NCBI GenBank assembly: GCA_901472405.1
Contig: LR590463.1
Coordinates: 1,302,001-1,366,000, forward strand
Direction of reading: 5' to 3'
Origin: Serratia rubidaea
GTDB lineage: Bacteria > Pseudomonadota > Gammaproteobacteria > Enterobacterales > Enterobacteriaceae
DNA length: 64,000 nt
Position numbers and translations under genes: made by a program
Notes under the pieces: generated by a model
What the model was told of the DNA's origin: nothing
The model's input: the letters and a program-made list of their open reading frames with translations, nothing else
The model's database searches: none
In this document: positions 39,668-48,535 of the stretch, piece by piece
How the letters are laid out: every line of letters starts with the position of its first letter
How positions within the stretch are numbered: the first letter of the stretch is position 1

Positions 39668-40105
39668 ATGGGCGACCAATCACCTATCACGCTTGATAAG
39701 TTGATGTGCTTTGCCGTGTATTCGACCAATCTGGCGTTGAACCGCGTGTACCAGCCGTTACTGGATGAGATGGGGCTGACCTATCCGCAATATTTGGTGT
39801 TGATTTTGTTACTGGAGCAGGACGGGCTGACCGTCGGTGAGATCAGCGAACGGCTGTTTATTGACGCCAGCACCACCACGCCGTTGCTGAAGCGGCTGGA
39901 GAGTCACGGCTATGTGATGCGGGTGCGCAGCAGCGAAGATCAGCGGCAGGTGCACGTGCGGGTTACGCCGCAGGCGCGGCAGCTGCGTGAGGGCATCGAC
40001 AGCCTCTATCCGCAGCTGTTGTGTTCCGCCGGGTTGGATGAAACGCGGCTCAGAGGACTGAAGCAGGAGCTGGAAGCGGTACGCAGCGCGCTGACGACGC
40101 GCTGA
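39668..40105 (+). CDS. MarR-family regulator, OhrR type
   Basis: A 145-residue winged-helix regulator. KLMCFAVYSTNLALNRVYQPLLDEMGLTYPQYLVLILLL and the wing region TTPLLKRLESHGYVMRVRSSEDQR match OhrR, which senses organic hydroperoxides through a single N-terminal cysteine; Cys14 (MCFAVYST) is at that position. The usual partner ohr (peroxidase) is not adjacent, so targets are unknown and could lie elsewhere. Confidence 0.82.
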   Translation: MGDQSPITLDKLMCFAVYSTNLALNRVYQPLLDEMGLTYPQYLVLILLLEQDGLTVGEISERLFIDASTTTPLLKRLESHGYVMRVRSSEDQRQVHVRVTPQARQLREGIDSLYPQLLCSAGLDETRLRGLKQELEAVRSALTTR

Positions 40106-40147
40106 ACCGTTGGTGCCGTTACGCATTGTGGCGTAACGGCAGGCCGC

Positions 40148-40585
40148 TCAGGCGGACTCTTCCGCCGGCAGCGCCGATGTCGGCAGGCCGAACAGCTTAT
40201 CGAACGCCCAGTTATAGATGAAGGTGTAGCACGGAATAATAACGATCAGCGCCATATCCAGCAGCAGCGCCTGCGTCAGTGAAATCCCCATCCACCAGGC
40301 AATCAGCGGAATCAGGTACACCACCAGCGTCAGCTGAAAGCCGACGGCGTGCAGAATGCGCCGTTTCACCGTACGGGTGCGCGATGCCTGACGGCTCTCC
40401 CACCATTCAAACAGGCAGTTATAGATAAAATTCCAGCTGACCGCGATGGTGGTGATGATCACCGCCAGCGGCCCGGTGCTGCTGGGCGCGCTGCCGGACA
40501 GCAGCGCCAGACCGAGCGCCGAAATCGTCATGCCGATAAGTTCATAGGCGGTGACATAAACCAGTTTGCGTTTAACGCCTTGCAT
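40148..40585 (-). CDS. PACE-family multidrug efflux pump (AceI-like)
   Basis: A 145-residue inner-membrane protein with four hydrophobic helices arranged as two bacterial-transmembrane-pair repeats: RKLVYVTAYELIGMTISALGLALLSG and KRRILHAVGFQLTLVVYLIPLIAWWMGIS. WNFIYNCLFEWWESR and YTFIYNWAFDKLFG are the paired conserved motifs of the PACE family, which exports chlorhexidine and other biocides by proton antiport. It is divergent from a LysR gene, the usual regulator arrangement for PACE pumps. Confidence 0.88.
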   Translation of the reverse strand: MQGVKRKLVYVTAYELIGMTISALGLALLSGSAPSSTGPLAVIITTIAVSWNFIYNCLFEWWESRQASRTRTVKRRILHAVGFQLTLVVYLIPLIAWWMGISLTQALLLDMALIVIIPCYTFIYNWAFDKLFGLPTSALPAEESA

Positions 40586-40701
40586 GTTGCCTCTCTTGAT
40601 TGATTGTTCTGACCGGGGTGACGCCCGGCGTATCGGCGGCTAAGATAACGTCAATGGTATTGATAGAAAAAGTCAGGAGCTGTCAGTTTTGCTGACAGGT
40701 A

Positions 40702-41589
40702 ATGAGTATGAATTTCACCAGCGACAATATTGAGCTGTTTCTGGCGGTGTTGGAGCGCGGCTCGTTTTCCGCCGCCGCGCGCGCGCTGCGGCGCGTGCCT
40801 TCAGCGGTCAGCATGGGGATTGCCAATATGGAGGCCGAACTGGGCTTTCAGCTGTTTGACCGTTCGCACCGCGAGCCGACGCCGACCGCCATGGCGCTGG
40901 CGTTGGCGCCGCACGCGCGCCAGATCGCCGATCAGCTGAAACAGCTGCAGATTCACGCCATCGAGCTGTCCCAGGGGCTGGAGAGCACGCTGTCGATCGG
41001 CGTGGCGTCGGACATCAATACGGAAAAGCTGCTGGCGGCGGTGAAAACCCTGTCCGAGCGCTATCCGCTGTTGAATGTTGAACTGCTGAGCGCGCCGCAG
41101 GACGAGGCGCTGCATCTGCTGCATCAGGGGCGGGTGAGCGTTTGCCTGGCGTTCGGCGGGCTGAACGTCAATATTCGGGAACAGTTTCATTTTGTCGGCA
41201 GCGAGTCGCTGATCGCCACGCTGTCGTCGCAGCATGCGGCGCTGGCGCAGGGCGGCGAGCGGCTGTTTCTGGAGGATCTGGTCAACGTGCGTCAGATCGT
41301 GGTCGCCAGCCGGGATCTGCCGATGGCCGATCTGCGGCCGCGGGTGGCGGAAACCTACTGGCGCACCGACAGCCTGCAGACGGCGCTGAATATGGTGGAG
41401 GCCGGGCTGGGGTGGGGCAATTTCCCGCAGTCGCTGATTGCGCCGCTGCTGGCGCAGGGGCGGCTGACCCGGCTGACGTTTAAAAACACCAAAAATGAAC
41501 TGCGCCTGCCGATGCATCTGATCTGGCTGAAAAACCAGCCGCTGCAGAAAGCCGCGCGCGAACTGGTGGCGCTGATGCAGCAGAAATAA
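40702..41589 (+). CDS. LysR-family regulator divergent from the PACE pump
   Basis: A 295-residue LysR protein with HTH at about 5-60 (NIELFLAVLERGSFSAAARALRRVPSAVSMGIANMEAELGFQLFDRS) and an effector domain ending before residue 290. The second ATG (40708) has a better-spaced AGG than the first, so the start could be two codons later. Its divergent position suggests that it controls the PACE gene through the 116-base spacer, by analogy with AceR/AceI. Confidence 0.88.
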   Translation: MSMNFTSDNIELFLAVLERGSFSAAARALRRVPSAVSMGIANMEAELGFQLFDRSHREPTPTAMALALAPHARQIADQLKQLQIHAIELSQGLESTLSIGVASDINTEKLLAAVKTLSERYPLLNVELLSAPQDEALHLLHQGRVSVCLAFGGLNVNIREQFHFVGSESLIATLSSQHAALAQGGERLFLEDLVNVRQIVVASRDLPMADLRPRVAETYWRTDSLQTALNMVEAGLGWGNFPQSLIAPLLAQGRLTRLTFKNTKNELRLPMHLIWLKNQPLQKAARELVALMQQK

Positions 41590-42164
41590 TGGCCTTGCCT
41601 ATTTTCTTGGTTATCGTTGGCGCGCCAGCGGCGAGCCAGCCACAGCGCGGCGATAACGGCGGCCAGCACCAGGACGGCGAACAGTTTATTATGAACGCCG
41701 TTAATCACGCGCTCCAGCGCCTGACCGCCGAAATACCCCAGCAGCACGAAGATCGCTGACCACAGCAGCGCGCCGAGAATGTTCAGCGGCACAAAGCGCG
41801 AAGGCGGCAGCCGGCTGGCGCCGATCAGCACCGGGCCAATAATCCGGAAGCCGTACATAAAGCGCACGCCAATGACAAAAAGCATCGGATGGCGGGCGAT
41901 CAGCCGTTTGGCGCGGTTAATGCGCTGTCGCTGGCTTTTTAGCCGGGCGATGGCCCGGCCGCCGAAGCGTCGGCCGGCAAAGTACAGCAGCTGATCCCCC
42001 AGCGTGCCGCCGAGCGCCACCACCGCCATCACCCAGGGCAGATGCAGCAGCCCCTCGTGCGCCGCAATGCCGCCGAGGATGGTGATGGTTTCCCCCTCGG
42101 CCAGACAGCCGATAAACAGCGCCCAGTAACCATAATCCGTAATATAGTGGGCCAGATCGGTCAT
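41355..42164 (-). CDS. DedA-family membrane protein with read-through tail
   Basis: A DedA/SNARE-associated membrane protein. Residues 1-185 have the family motifs: FIGCLAEGETITILGGIAAHEG, GGTLGDQLLYFAGRRFGGRAI, RFMYGFRIIGPVLIGASRLPPSRFVPLNILGALLWSAIF and a C-terminal helix LFAVLVLAAVIAALWLARRW. DedA proteins flip or transport undecaprenyl phosphate or other lipids. The family usually ends near residue 195. Here the frame continues about 75 residues antisense through the end of the LysR gene. A stop codon has probably been lost by an indel near 41590-41610; the tail is unlikely to be real. Confidence 0.85.
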   Translation of the reverse strand: MTDLAHYITDYGYWALFIGCLAEGETITILGGIAAHEGLLHLPWVMAVVALGGTLGDQLLYFAGRRFGGRAIARLKSQRQRINRAKRLIARHPMLFVIGVRFMYGFRIIGPVLIGASRLPPSRFVPLNILGALLWSAIFVLLGYFGGQALERVINGVHNKLFAVLVLAAVIAALWLARRWRANDNQENRQGHYFCCISATSSRAAFCSGWFFSQIRCIGRRSSFLVFLNVSRVSRPCASSGAISDCGKLPHPSPASTIFSAVCRLSVRQ

Positions 42165-42439
42165 GGTGATTCCTTATCTTATGATTATCACAGACCAAGT
42201 ATACTCGCCCCGGCCGAAGCTGGCGCGGCGGGGCTGCAGCCGTTGCCGCAGCCGGCGCTGTAAAGCCGGCCAGACCGCGGGCGTGAGCGCCGCTGCACCC
42301 GCGGTTTACCGCAGGCTTTCCCCGACAGAATTTGTCACAAATGGGCGTTAAGAATCACGGTGCCAACTTCAGACGCCTCCCTTATACTTTCCGGCAGTTT
42401 TTTCTTATCATCCCTCAATTCAGCAACAGAGTAATACAT

Positions 42440-43363
42440 GTGAAAATCCGAGTTTTGGTACTGACTTTGCTGGCCCTGCAGGCCGGCGCGGGACTGGCGC
42501 CGCAGGCGCTGGCCAGCGAAAACACCGCCTCGCTGCACGCCACACAGCCTGAACTGGCTTCCGGCAGCGCCATGGTGGTGGATATGCAAAATCATAAAGT
42601 GCTTTACGCCCGCAACCCGGATGAAGTGGTGCCGATCGCCTCGATCACCAAACTGATGACGGCGATGGTGACGCTGGACGCGCACCTGCCGCTCGATGAA
42701 ATGCTGAAGGTGGATATTCATCAGACGCCGGAAATGAAGGGGGTCTATTCGCGGGTGCGGCTGAACAGCGAAATCAGCCGTAAAGAGATGCTGCTGCTGG
42801 CGCTGATGTCGTCGGAAAACCGCGCCGCCGCCAGCCTGGCGCACCACTATCCGGGCGGCTACGATGCCTTTATCCGGGCGATGAACGCCAAGGCCAAGGC
42901 GCTGGGCATGACGCACACCCGCTATGTGGAACCTACCGGGCTGTCGATCCATAACGTTTCCACCGCCCGCGACCTGACCAAGCTGCTGCTGGCCACCAAG
43001 CGCTACCCGCTGATCGGCCAGCTGAGCACCACCGCCGAGAGCACCGCGACCTTTAAGGATCCGAACTACAGCCTGCCGTTCCGCAATACCAACCATCTGG
43101 TCTACAACAAAAAGTGGAATATCCAGCTGACCAAGACCGGCTTTACCAATCAGGCCGGACACTGTCTGGCGATGCGCACCATGATCGGCAACCGTTCGGT
43201 ATCGCTGGTGGTGCTGGACGCCTTCGGCAAATATACCCACTTTGCCGACGCCAGCCGGCTGCGCACCTGGATTGAGACCGGCAAAGTGGTGCCGGTGCCC
43301 GCCGCCGCCCGCGACTACCGCCGGCAGAAAGACGCCCGCCTGGCGAATAACGACGCCGAATAA
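42440..43363 (+). CDS. pbpG: D-alanyl-D-alanine endopeptidase PbpG (PBP7)
   Basis: A periplasmic penicillin-binding protein that cuts peptidoglycan cross-links, about 307 residues. The GTG at 42440 begins a signal peptide ([24 protein letters not shown]) and is the sensible start; the frame is open upstream to 42332. The serine-peptidase motifs SxxK (ASITKLMT), SxN (SSEN) and KTG (LTKTGF) are in order, with [24 protein letters not shown] and [16 protein letters not shown] as in E. coli PBP7. The frame is intact. Confidence 0.95.
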   Translation: MKIRVLVLTLLALQAGAGLAPQALASENTASLHATQPELASGSAMVVDMQNHKVLYARNPDEVVPIASITKLMTAMVTLDAHLPLDEMLKVDIHQTPEMKGVYSRVRLNSEISRKEMLLLALMSSENRAAASLAHHYPGGYDAFIRAMNAKAKALGMTHTRYVEPTGLSIHNVSTARDLTKLLLATKRYPLIGQLSTTAESTATFKDPNYSLPFRNTNHLVYNKKWNIQLTKTGFTNQAGHCLAMRTMIGNRSVSLVVLDAFGKYTHFADASRLRTWIETGKVVPVPAAARDYRRQKDARLANNDAE

Positions 43364-43527
43364 CCCGCCCGCCCGTCGCTGCGGCGGCGGGCGCTGTTGT
43401 TACCTTTCCGTACACCGCGCCGACTTATCGGCTATTATCTGTAAGTCATCACTCCCATTAATGATTCAGCGGCCATGCCGGGGGAGCGATGCGCGTATTA
43501 TTTTCCGTAGCAAAAGGATAACTCACA

Positions 43528-44454
43528 TTGGCTGGAAGTAGCTTACTGACCCTGATTGATGACATCGCTTCACTGTTGGACGATGTCTCGCTGATGAGCA
43601 AAATGGCGGCGAAGAAGACCGCCGGGGTATTGGGGGACGACCTGGCGCTGAATGCGCAGCAGGTGACCGGCGTTAAGGCCGACCGGGAACTGCCGGTGGT
43701 GTGGAACGTGGCGAAAGGCTCGTTGATCAACAAGGCGATTCTGGTGCCGCTGGCGCTGCTGATCGGCACCTTTGCGCCCTGGGCCATCACGCCGCTGCTG
43801 ATGATTGGCGGCGCGTATCTGTGCTATGAAGGCTTTGAGAAAGTATTCCACAGCCTGACGCACAAGCCGAAGCAGGAAGAACAGGAGGAGCAGCGTGAAG
43901 CGCTGAATCCGAATGAAGACGTCGCGGCCTATGAAAAGCGCAAGGTAAAGGGCGCGGTGCGTACCGACTTCGTGCTGTCCGCGGAAATCATCGCCATTAC
44001 CCTGGGCACGGTGGCCGGCGCCAGCTTTACCCAGCAGCTGATCGTGCTGTGCGGCATCGCCGTAGTGATGACCATCGGCGTGTACGGCATTGTGGCCGGC
44101 ATCGTCAAGCTGGACGATCTGGGGCTGTATTTAAGCCGTAAGAGCAGCGCGCTGGCGCGCAGCATCGGCAGCGGCATTGTCAGCGCCGCGCCGTACCTGA
44201 TGAAAACGCTGTCGATTGTCGGCACCATCGCCATGTTTATGGTGGGGGGCGGCATTCTGACCCACGGCCTGCCGGCGGTGCATCACCTGTTTGAAGACTG
44301 GGCGGCGCACATTGCGGTAGCGCCGACGATGGACCAGATCCTGCGGGGCATCGTGCCTTCGCTGCTGAACGTGGTGTTCGGCTTTATCGCCGGCGGCGTG
44401 GTGTTGTTGCTGGTGTCGACCATCGGCGCGGTACGCGCACGTTTTAAAGCCTGA
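43528..44454 (+). CDS. yedI: DUF808-family membrane protein YedI
   Basis: A 308-residue inner-membrane protein of the DUF808 family with unknown function, similar to E. coli Yed[49 protein letters not shown] at the start, several helices, and [26 protein letters not shown] near 145. The start is a TTG, supported by AAAGGA nine bases upstream and by the family N-terminus; no ATG or GTG fits. Confidence 0.92.
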   Translation: MAGSSLLTLIDDIASLLDDVSLMSKMAAKKTAGVLGDDLALNAQQVTGVKADRELPVVWNVAKGSLINKAILVPLALLIGTFAPWAITPLLMIGGAYLCYEGFEKVFHSLTHKPKQEEQEEQREALNPNEDVAAYEKRKVKGAVRTDFVLSAEIIAITLGTVAGASFTQQLIVLCGIAVVMTIGVYGIVAGIVKLDDLGLYLSRKSSALARSIGSGIVSAAPYLMKTLSIVGTIAMFMVGGGILTHGLPAVHHLFEDWAAHIAVAPTMDQILRGIVPSLLNVVFGFIAGGVVLLLVSTIGAVRARFKA

Positions 44455-44460
44455 CCCGAT

Positions 44461-44486
44461 CGGCGGGGCGCGTCCGCGCTCCGCCG
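44461..44486. terminator. Symmetrical hairpin between convergent yedI and EamA genes
   Basis: CGGCGGGGCGCG and CGCGCTCCGCCG pair over twelve positions (one G-U) with only TC between the arms. No T run follows on either strand, so it may be a barrier or 3' stabiliser rather than a classical terminator. Confidence 0.45.
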
Positions 44487-44513
44487 CTTACCTCCCCGGC
44501 GCGATGGCGCCCG

Positions 44514-45452
44514 TTACCCTTCGCCGAGATGTGACGCCGCGTTAACCCGTCGCTGCCACAGCGGGTTCAGCACGCCGGACGTCAGCAACACGCCGAGAAT
44601 GACCCAAACCGCGCCGCCCAGCTGCCAGCCGTTCGGCGCGTGGCCGGTCAGCGTGGATACCAGCAGGGTAAACACCGGCGCCAGATTAAAGAAAATCGCG
44701 GTGCGCACCGCGCCGACCTGCGCCAGACCGTTAAACCACAGCAGGTAGGCCAGCAGCGAGCCGCACAGCGCCAGATACAGCACCGCGGCGTGTACGCTCA
44801 GCGCGCTATCGGTGAGGTTGCGCCACGGCGTTTCGAAGTAAAAGGCGAGCGGCAGCAGCGCCAGCGTGCCGAACAGCATGGAGTAGCTGGTGGTTTCAAC
44901 CGGCGTGGCGTTATGCACCCAGCGTCTGGTGCCGACCATATTCAGCGCCCAGGCGAGGCTGCCGAGCAAAATAATGCCGTCGCCGCGGCTGACGTTGAGC
45001 CGCAGCAGAATCTGTATATCGCCCTGAGTGATCACCAGAACCACGCCGGTCAGGCCGCACAGCAGCCCGGCGGCGCGCGGCCAGCTCAGTTTTTCATGCT
45101 GCCAGATCAGGCCGAACACCAGCGTCCACAGCGGCGTGGTGGCGAGGATCAGCGCGCCGTTGACCGGTGTGGTGGACTGCAGGCCGAAGAAGGTGCACAG
45201 ATTAAACAGCGTAAAGCCCAGCAGCCCCAGTCCAAGATACGCCGGCCAGTTATTTCTCAGCGTGCTCAGCCGCAGCTGGCCGCGCAGGCCGAAGACGGTC
45301 AGCATCACCAGCGTGGCGATGGCAAAGCGCTCAAGCGAGGCGGTGATCGGCGGCTGATGGGCGACGATATATGCGCCGGCATTGAAGTTGGTGCCCCAGA
45401 AGAAGGTGGCGATGATGATGCCCAGATAGGCCAGCGTCAGCGATTTGTTCAT
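44514..45452 (-). CDS. EamA-family transporter (DMT superfamily)
   Basis: A 312-residue inner-membrane protein with ten predicted helices in two EamA repeats (YLGIIIATFFWGTNFNAGAYIV at the start and LGSLAWALNMVGTRRWV in the second half, typical of drug/metabolite transporters). The transported substrate cannot be read from sequence. It is divergent from a LysR gene, suggesting paired control. Confidence 0.87.
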   Translation of the reverse strand: MNKSLTLAYLGIIIATFFWGTNFNAGAYIVAHQPPITASLERFAIATLVMLTVFGLRGQLRLSTLRNNWPAYLGLGLLGFTLFNLCTFFGLQSTTPVNGALILATTPLWTLVFGLIWQHEKLSWPRAAGLLCGLTGVVLVITQGDIQILLRLNVSRGDGIILLGSLAWALNMVGTRRWVHNATPVETTSYSMLFGTLALLPLAFYFETPWRNLTDSALSVHAAVLYLALCGSLLAYLLWFNGLAQVGAVRTAIFFNLAPVFTLLVSTLTGHAPNGWQLGGAVWVILGVLLTSGVLNPLWQRRVNAASHLGEG

Positions 45453-45547
45453 AACGGTTATTCCGTGGGTGATAAAAGATGGAAAACAGTTTGCGCTCGC
45501 TTTGCTTCAGGTAGAATTCGGTAAACATGCAAGGTTAAGGTGAAAAA

Positions 45548-46435
45548 ATGCCCATGTTTAACTGGGAAGATTTGCATTACTTTTTAACGTTTGCGGCGGA
45601 ACGATCGCTGTCCGGCGCCGCCCGCCGGCTGCAGGTCGATCATGCGACGGTAGCGCGACGCATCGCCAGCCTGGAAGCGGCGTTGGCGCTGAAGCTGGTG
45701 GATCGCCGTCCGCGCAGCTATACGCTGACCGAAGACGGCAAGCGCATTGCCGCTCAGGGCGACGGCATGACGCTGGCGGCATTTGCCGTCGATCGCGCGG
45801 CGCACGGCGGCCGGCAGGGCGTTGCCGGCACGGTAAACCTCAGCGTGCCGCCGGCGATGGCACAAGGGCTGATTGCACCACGTCTGGGGGCGCTGCGGCG
45901 GCAGTATCCGGCGCTGCGCCTTAACCTGCTGGCCGCCACCGCCCATGCCTCGCTGCTGCGCGGCGAAGCGGATATCGCCGTCCGGCTGAGCCGCGCCAGC
46001 GAAAGTGAGGTAGTGGCGCGCAAAATCGGCACGGTGGAGTTTGGTCTGTATGCGGCGGCGGACTATCTGGCGGACACGCCTGAGGACGAGCGCGGCTTTA
46101 TCGGTTATCACCAGGAGATGGCGTCGTCAATGCAGCAGCAGTGGCTGCTGGAGCAGGCCGGCGCGCGGCCGCTGGTGATGTGCAGCAATGATTTGCTGGT
46201 GCAGGCCGCGGCGGCGCGCGGCGGCGCCGGGGTGGCGCTGCTGCCGCATTTTCTGGCGCAGCAGGACGGCGGGCTGCAACGGCTGGCGCCGCAGCAGGCG
46301 CTGACGCGCGAAATCTGGCTGACGGTGCACGATGATATGCGCCACACGCCGGCGATTGCCGCGGTCATGGCATTTCTGCTTGAGTGTTACGCGAACGTGG
46401 CGGGCGTCACCCGGCTGGTGGATATCGCCGGGTGA
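45548..46435 (+). CDS. LysR-family regulator divergent from the EamA transporter
   Basis: A 295-residue LysR protein with an N-terminal HTH (LHYFLTFAAERSLSGAARRLQVDHATVARRIASLEAALALKLVDRR) of the PcaQ/GcvA-like one-domain style and an effector-binding domain from about 90. The frame is intact. It probably regulates the divergent eamA-type gene; the ligand is unknown. Confidence 0.88.
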   Translation: MPMFNWEDLHYFLTFAAERSLSGAARRLQVDHATVARRIASLEAALALKLVDRRPRSYTLTEDGKRIAAQGDGMTLAAFAVDRAAHGGRQGVAGTVNLSVPPAMAQGLIAPRLGALRRQYPALRLNLLAATAHASLLRGEADIAVRLSRASESEVVARKIGTVEFGLYAAADYLADTPEDERGFIGYHQEMASSMQQQWLLEQAGARPLVMCSNDLLVQAAAARGGAGVALLPHFLAQQDGGLQRLAPQQALTREIWLTVHDDMRHTPAIAAVMAFLLECYANVAGVTRLVDIAG

Positions 46436-46450
46436 CGGGGTGCATGTTGC

Positions 46451-47479
46451 CTAGCGATCGCGCATCAGATTGGCGACCGCCTCGCGCAGATACTCCAGCA
46501 GCGGCGGCGTCAGCCAGGTGCCTTCGCTCAACGTGGGTTCCTGCTCCATCGCCTGGCGGATTTTCATCTGCGTCGCCGGATTATCACCGGCGTAAGAGCG
46601 GAACAGCACCAACCAGTCGGCGGCCACTTGCCGGGCATGTGCGCTGTCCGGCGCAATGCCGTCGTTGAGGGCCGATTGGAGGCGGGCGATCAGCGCCGGC
46701 CACTCCTGCATGCGGTCGAAATAGTGTTTGCGGACATAGGCATACTCCTCTTCGGACAGGTATTTCTGATAAATTGCCAGCTTGGTTTCGGCGAATGCCC
46801 GGGTGATATAGTCGGTCATGGCCGGCGTGATGCCGGTCTGTTCACGCATTGACGGCTCATCGGCGTGCATGGCGTTCAGACGCGTGAGAAACGCCGGATT
46901 GCCGGCGGTGTCGCGCTCCAGAGTCAGCATCCAGCGGCGCGCGATGCGCTGCGCCAGCGGATCCTGGACCGGTGTGCCATTAGCCATCAGTTCACGCACT
47001 TGCTGCACCATTACCGCCCATTCTTGCTGGCGTTGCGTATCGGCCTGATAAAACGGCAGCTGCGCCAGTTCATCGGCGGTGAAATATTTATCGTACATGG
47101 TCATTAACTCCAACGTTGTCAGCCAGTCGTTCAGATCCGGCTCATCGCCCGCCGTCAATTGCAGCTGCATCGTCTGCAGGCGATCGCGCAGCGCGGTGAT
47201 TTGCGCCAGTTGCTGGTTCAGCATGGCAATCTGGCGCTCAAGCACCGTTGGCAGCGCCAGATCCGAACGTTCCAGAATCGCCCCGACCTCGGCCAGCGTC
47301 ACTCCCATGCGGCGTAGCGCCTGGATATGATGCAGACGGGCGATATCGGCCCGGTTATACAACCGGTAGCCGGCGTCGGAGCGCGCAGAAGGGACCAGCA
47401 AACCAATGCTGTCGTAGTAATGCAGTGTACGAACGGTAATGCCGGAACGGCGTGCCAGTTCGCCGACTTTCAATAACAT
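46451..47479 (-). CDS. MerR-family regulator with TipAS antibiotic-binding domain
   Basis: A 342-residue protein. MLLKVGELARRSGITVRTLHYYDSIGLLVPSARSDAGYRLYN is the MerR HTH, followed by a coiled-coil dimerisation helix (about 75-115). Two TipAS-like segments follow: QEWAVMVQQVRELMANGTPVQDPLAQRIARRWM and EWPALIARLQSALNDGIAPDSAHARQVAADWLVLF. TipAS domains bind thiopeptides or other hydrophobic drugs; here the duplicated domain suggests two drug-binding lobes. Start 47479 has GGAGG upstream. No pump gene is adjacent. Confidence 0.88.
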   Translation of the reverse strand: MLLKVGELARRSGITVRTLHYYDSIGLLVPSARSDAGYRLYNRADIARLHHIQALRRMGVTLAEVGAILERSDLALPTVLERQIAMLNQQLAQITALRDRLQTMQLQLTAGDEPDLNDWLTTLELMTMYDKYFTADELAQLPFYQADTQRQQEWAVMVQQVRELMANGTPVQDPLAQRIARRWMLTLERDTAGNPAFLTRLNAMHADEPSMREQTGITPAMTDYITRAFAETKLAIYQKYLSEEEYAYVRKHYFDRMQEWPALIARLQSALNDGIAPDSAHARQVAADWLVLFRSYAGDNPATQMKIRQAMEQEPTLSEGTWLTPPLLEYLREAVANLMRDR

Positions 47480-47609
47480 AGTGTGTTCCTCCCTTGTGCG
47501 AGCAAAGAGACTAAAGCCTGACGCGGCGTGAGGGTCAAGAGGGGGCACGACGTTTTTTACGCAGAGAGCAGGAGGGGGCCGCGCCGGCGCGGCCTGGACG
47601 GCGGGTGCT

Positions 47610-48422
47610 TTACCAGCCTTTAACGGCGCCGCCGTTAAAGATTTTCTCTGCCGCTGCCGCGACTTCGTCCGACTGATAGGCGTGAAGGAATTCCTGCACT
47701 TTGGGCGCGTCCTTATTGTCTTCGCGCGCCACCACGATATTCACGTACGGCGAATCCTTATCTTCAATAAAGATGCTGTCTTTGGTGGGGGTCAGCCCGG
47801 TCTGGTTGATGTAGGTGGTGCTGATAATCGCCACGTCGACGCTCGGATCGTCCAGCACCTGCGGCAGCTGCGCGCCTTCCAGCTCGATAATGCGGTAGTT
47901 GTGCGGGTTGGCGCGGATATCCAGCGCGGTGGGCAGCAGCCCTTTGCCGGGTTTTAACGTAATCAACCCGGTTTTCTGCAGCAGCAGCAGCGCGCGTCCC
48001 AGGTTGGTCGGATCGTTGGGAATGGCGATCACCGCGCCGTCCCGCAGCTGTTTGACCGATTTAACCTTTTTCGAGTAGCCGGCAATCGGGAAAACAAAGG
48101 TGTTGCCGACCGCCGTCAGGTGGTAGCCACGGTCCTTGTTCTGCTGCGCCAGGAACGGCCGGTGCTGGAAGACGTTGGCGTCCAGCTCGCCCTTATCGGT
48201 GGCGTCGTTGGGCAGCAGGGAACCGCTGAAGCCGAACAGCTCGACCTCCAGGCCATACTTCTCTTTGGCGACCCGTTTCGCCACCTCCGCCACGTCCTGC
48301 TCGGCGCCGTTAATCACGCCGACCTTGATATGGTGGCGATCGTCCTGCCGATCGCAGCCCGCCAACAGCAGCATGGCCGTCAGGGCCGCCGCCAGTACGG
48401 CGTAACGCCGGTGAATTGCCAT
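47610..48422 (-). CDS. NlpA/MetQ-family substrate-binding lipoprotein
   Basis: A 270-residue lipoprotein of the MetQ/NlpA family (methionine-type ABC substrate-binding). The signal ends in the lipobox LLAGC; the next residue is Asp (CD), the classic inner-membrane retention signal, as in E. coli NlpA. VGVINGAEQDVAEVAKRVAKEKYGLEVELFGFSG and ANVFQHRPFL are family motifs. No metN or metI is next to it. It is therefore closer to the orphan NlpA arrangement than to a complete metNIQ operon. It may feed a distant MetNI or act in envelope assembly. Confidence 0.85.
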   Translation of the reverse strand: MAIHRRYAVLAAALTAMLLLAGCDRQDDRHHIKVGVINGAEQDVAEVAKRVAKEKYGLEVELFGFSGSLLPNDATDKGELDANVFQHRPFLAQQNKDRGYHLTAVGNTFVFPIAGYSKKVKSVKQLRDGAVIAIPNDPTNLGRALLLLQKTGLITLKPGKGLLPTALDIRANPHNYRIIELEGAQLPQVLDDPSVDVAIISTTYINQTGLTPTKDSIFIEDKDSPYVNIVVAREDNKDAPKVQEFLHAYQSDEVAAAAEKIFNGGAVKGW

Positions 48423-48535
48423 CGATGACTCCCTGAAACAACAATAAAATCAGTTGGTTTTAGCCAACAGATAACCGCAGACGCCGCAGGAAGTCAAACC
48501 CGGCTTTAGCACAAGGAATGATAAAATATAACCGC

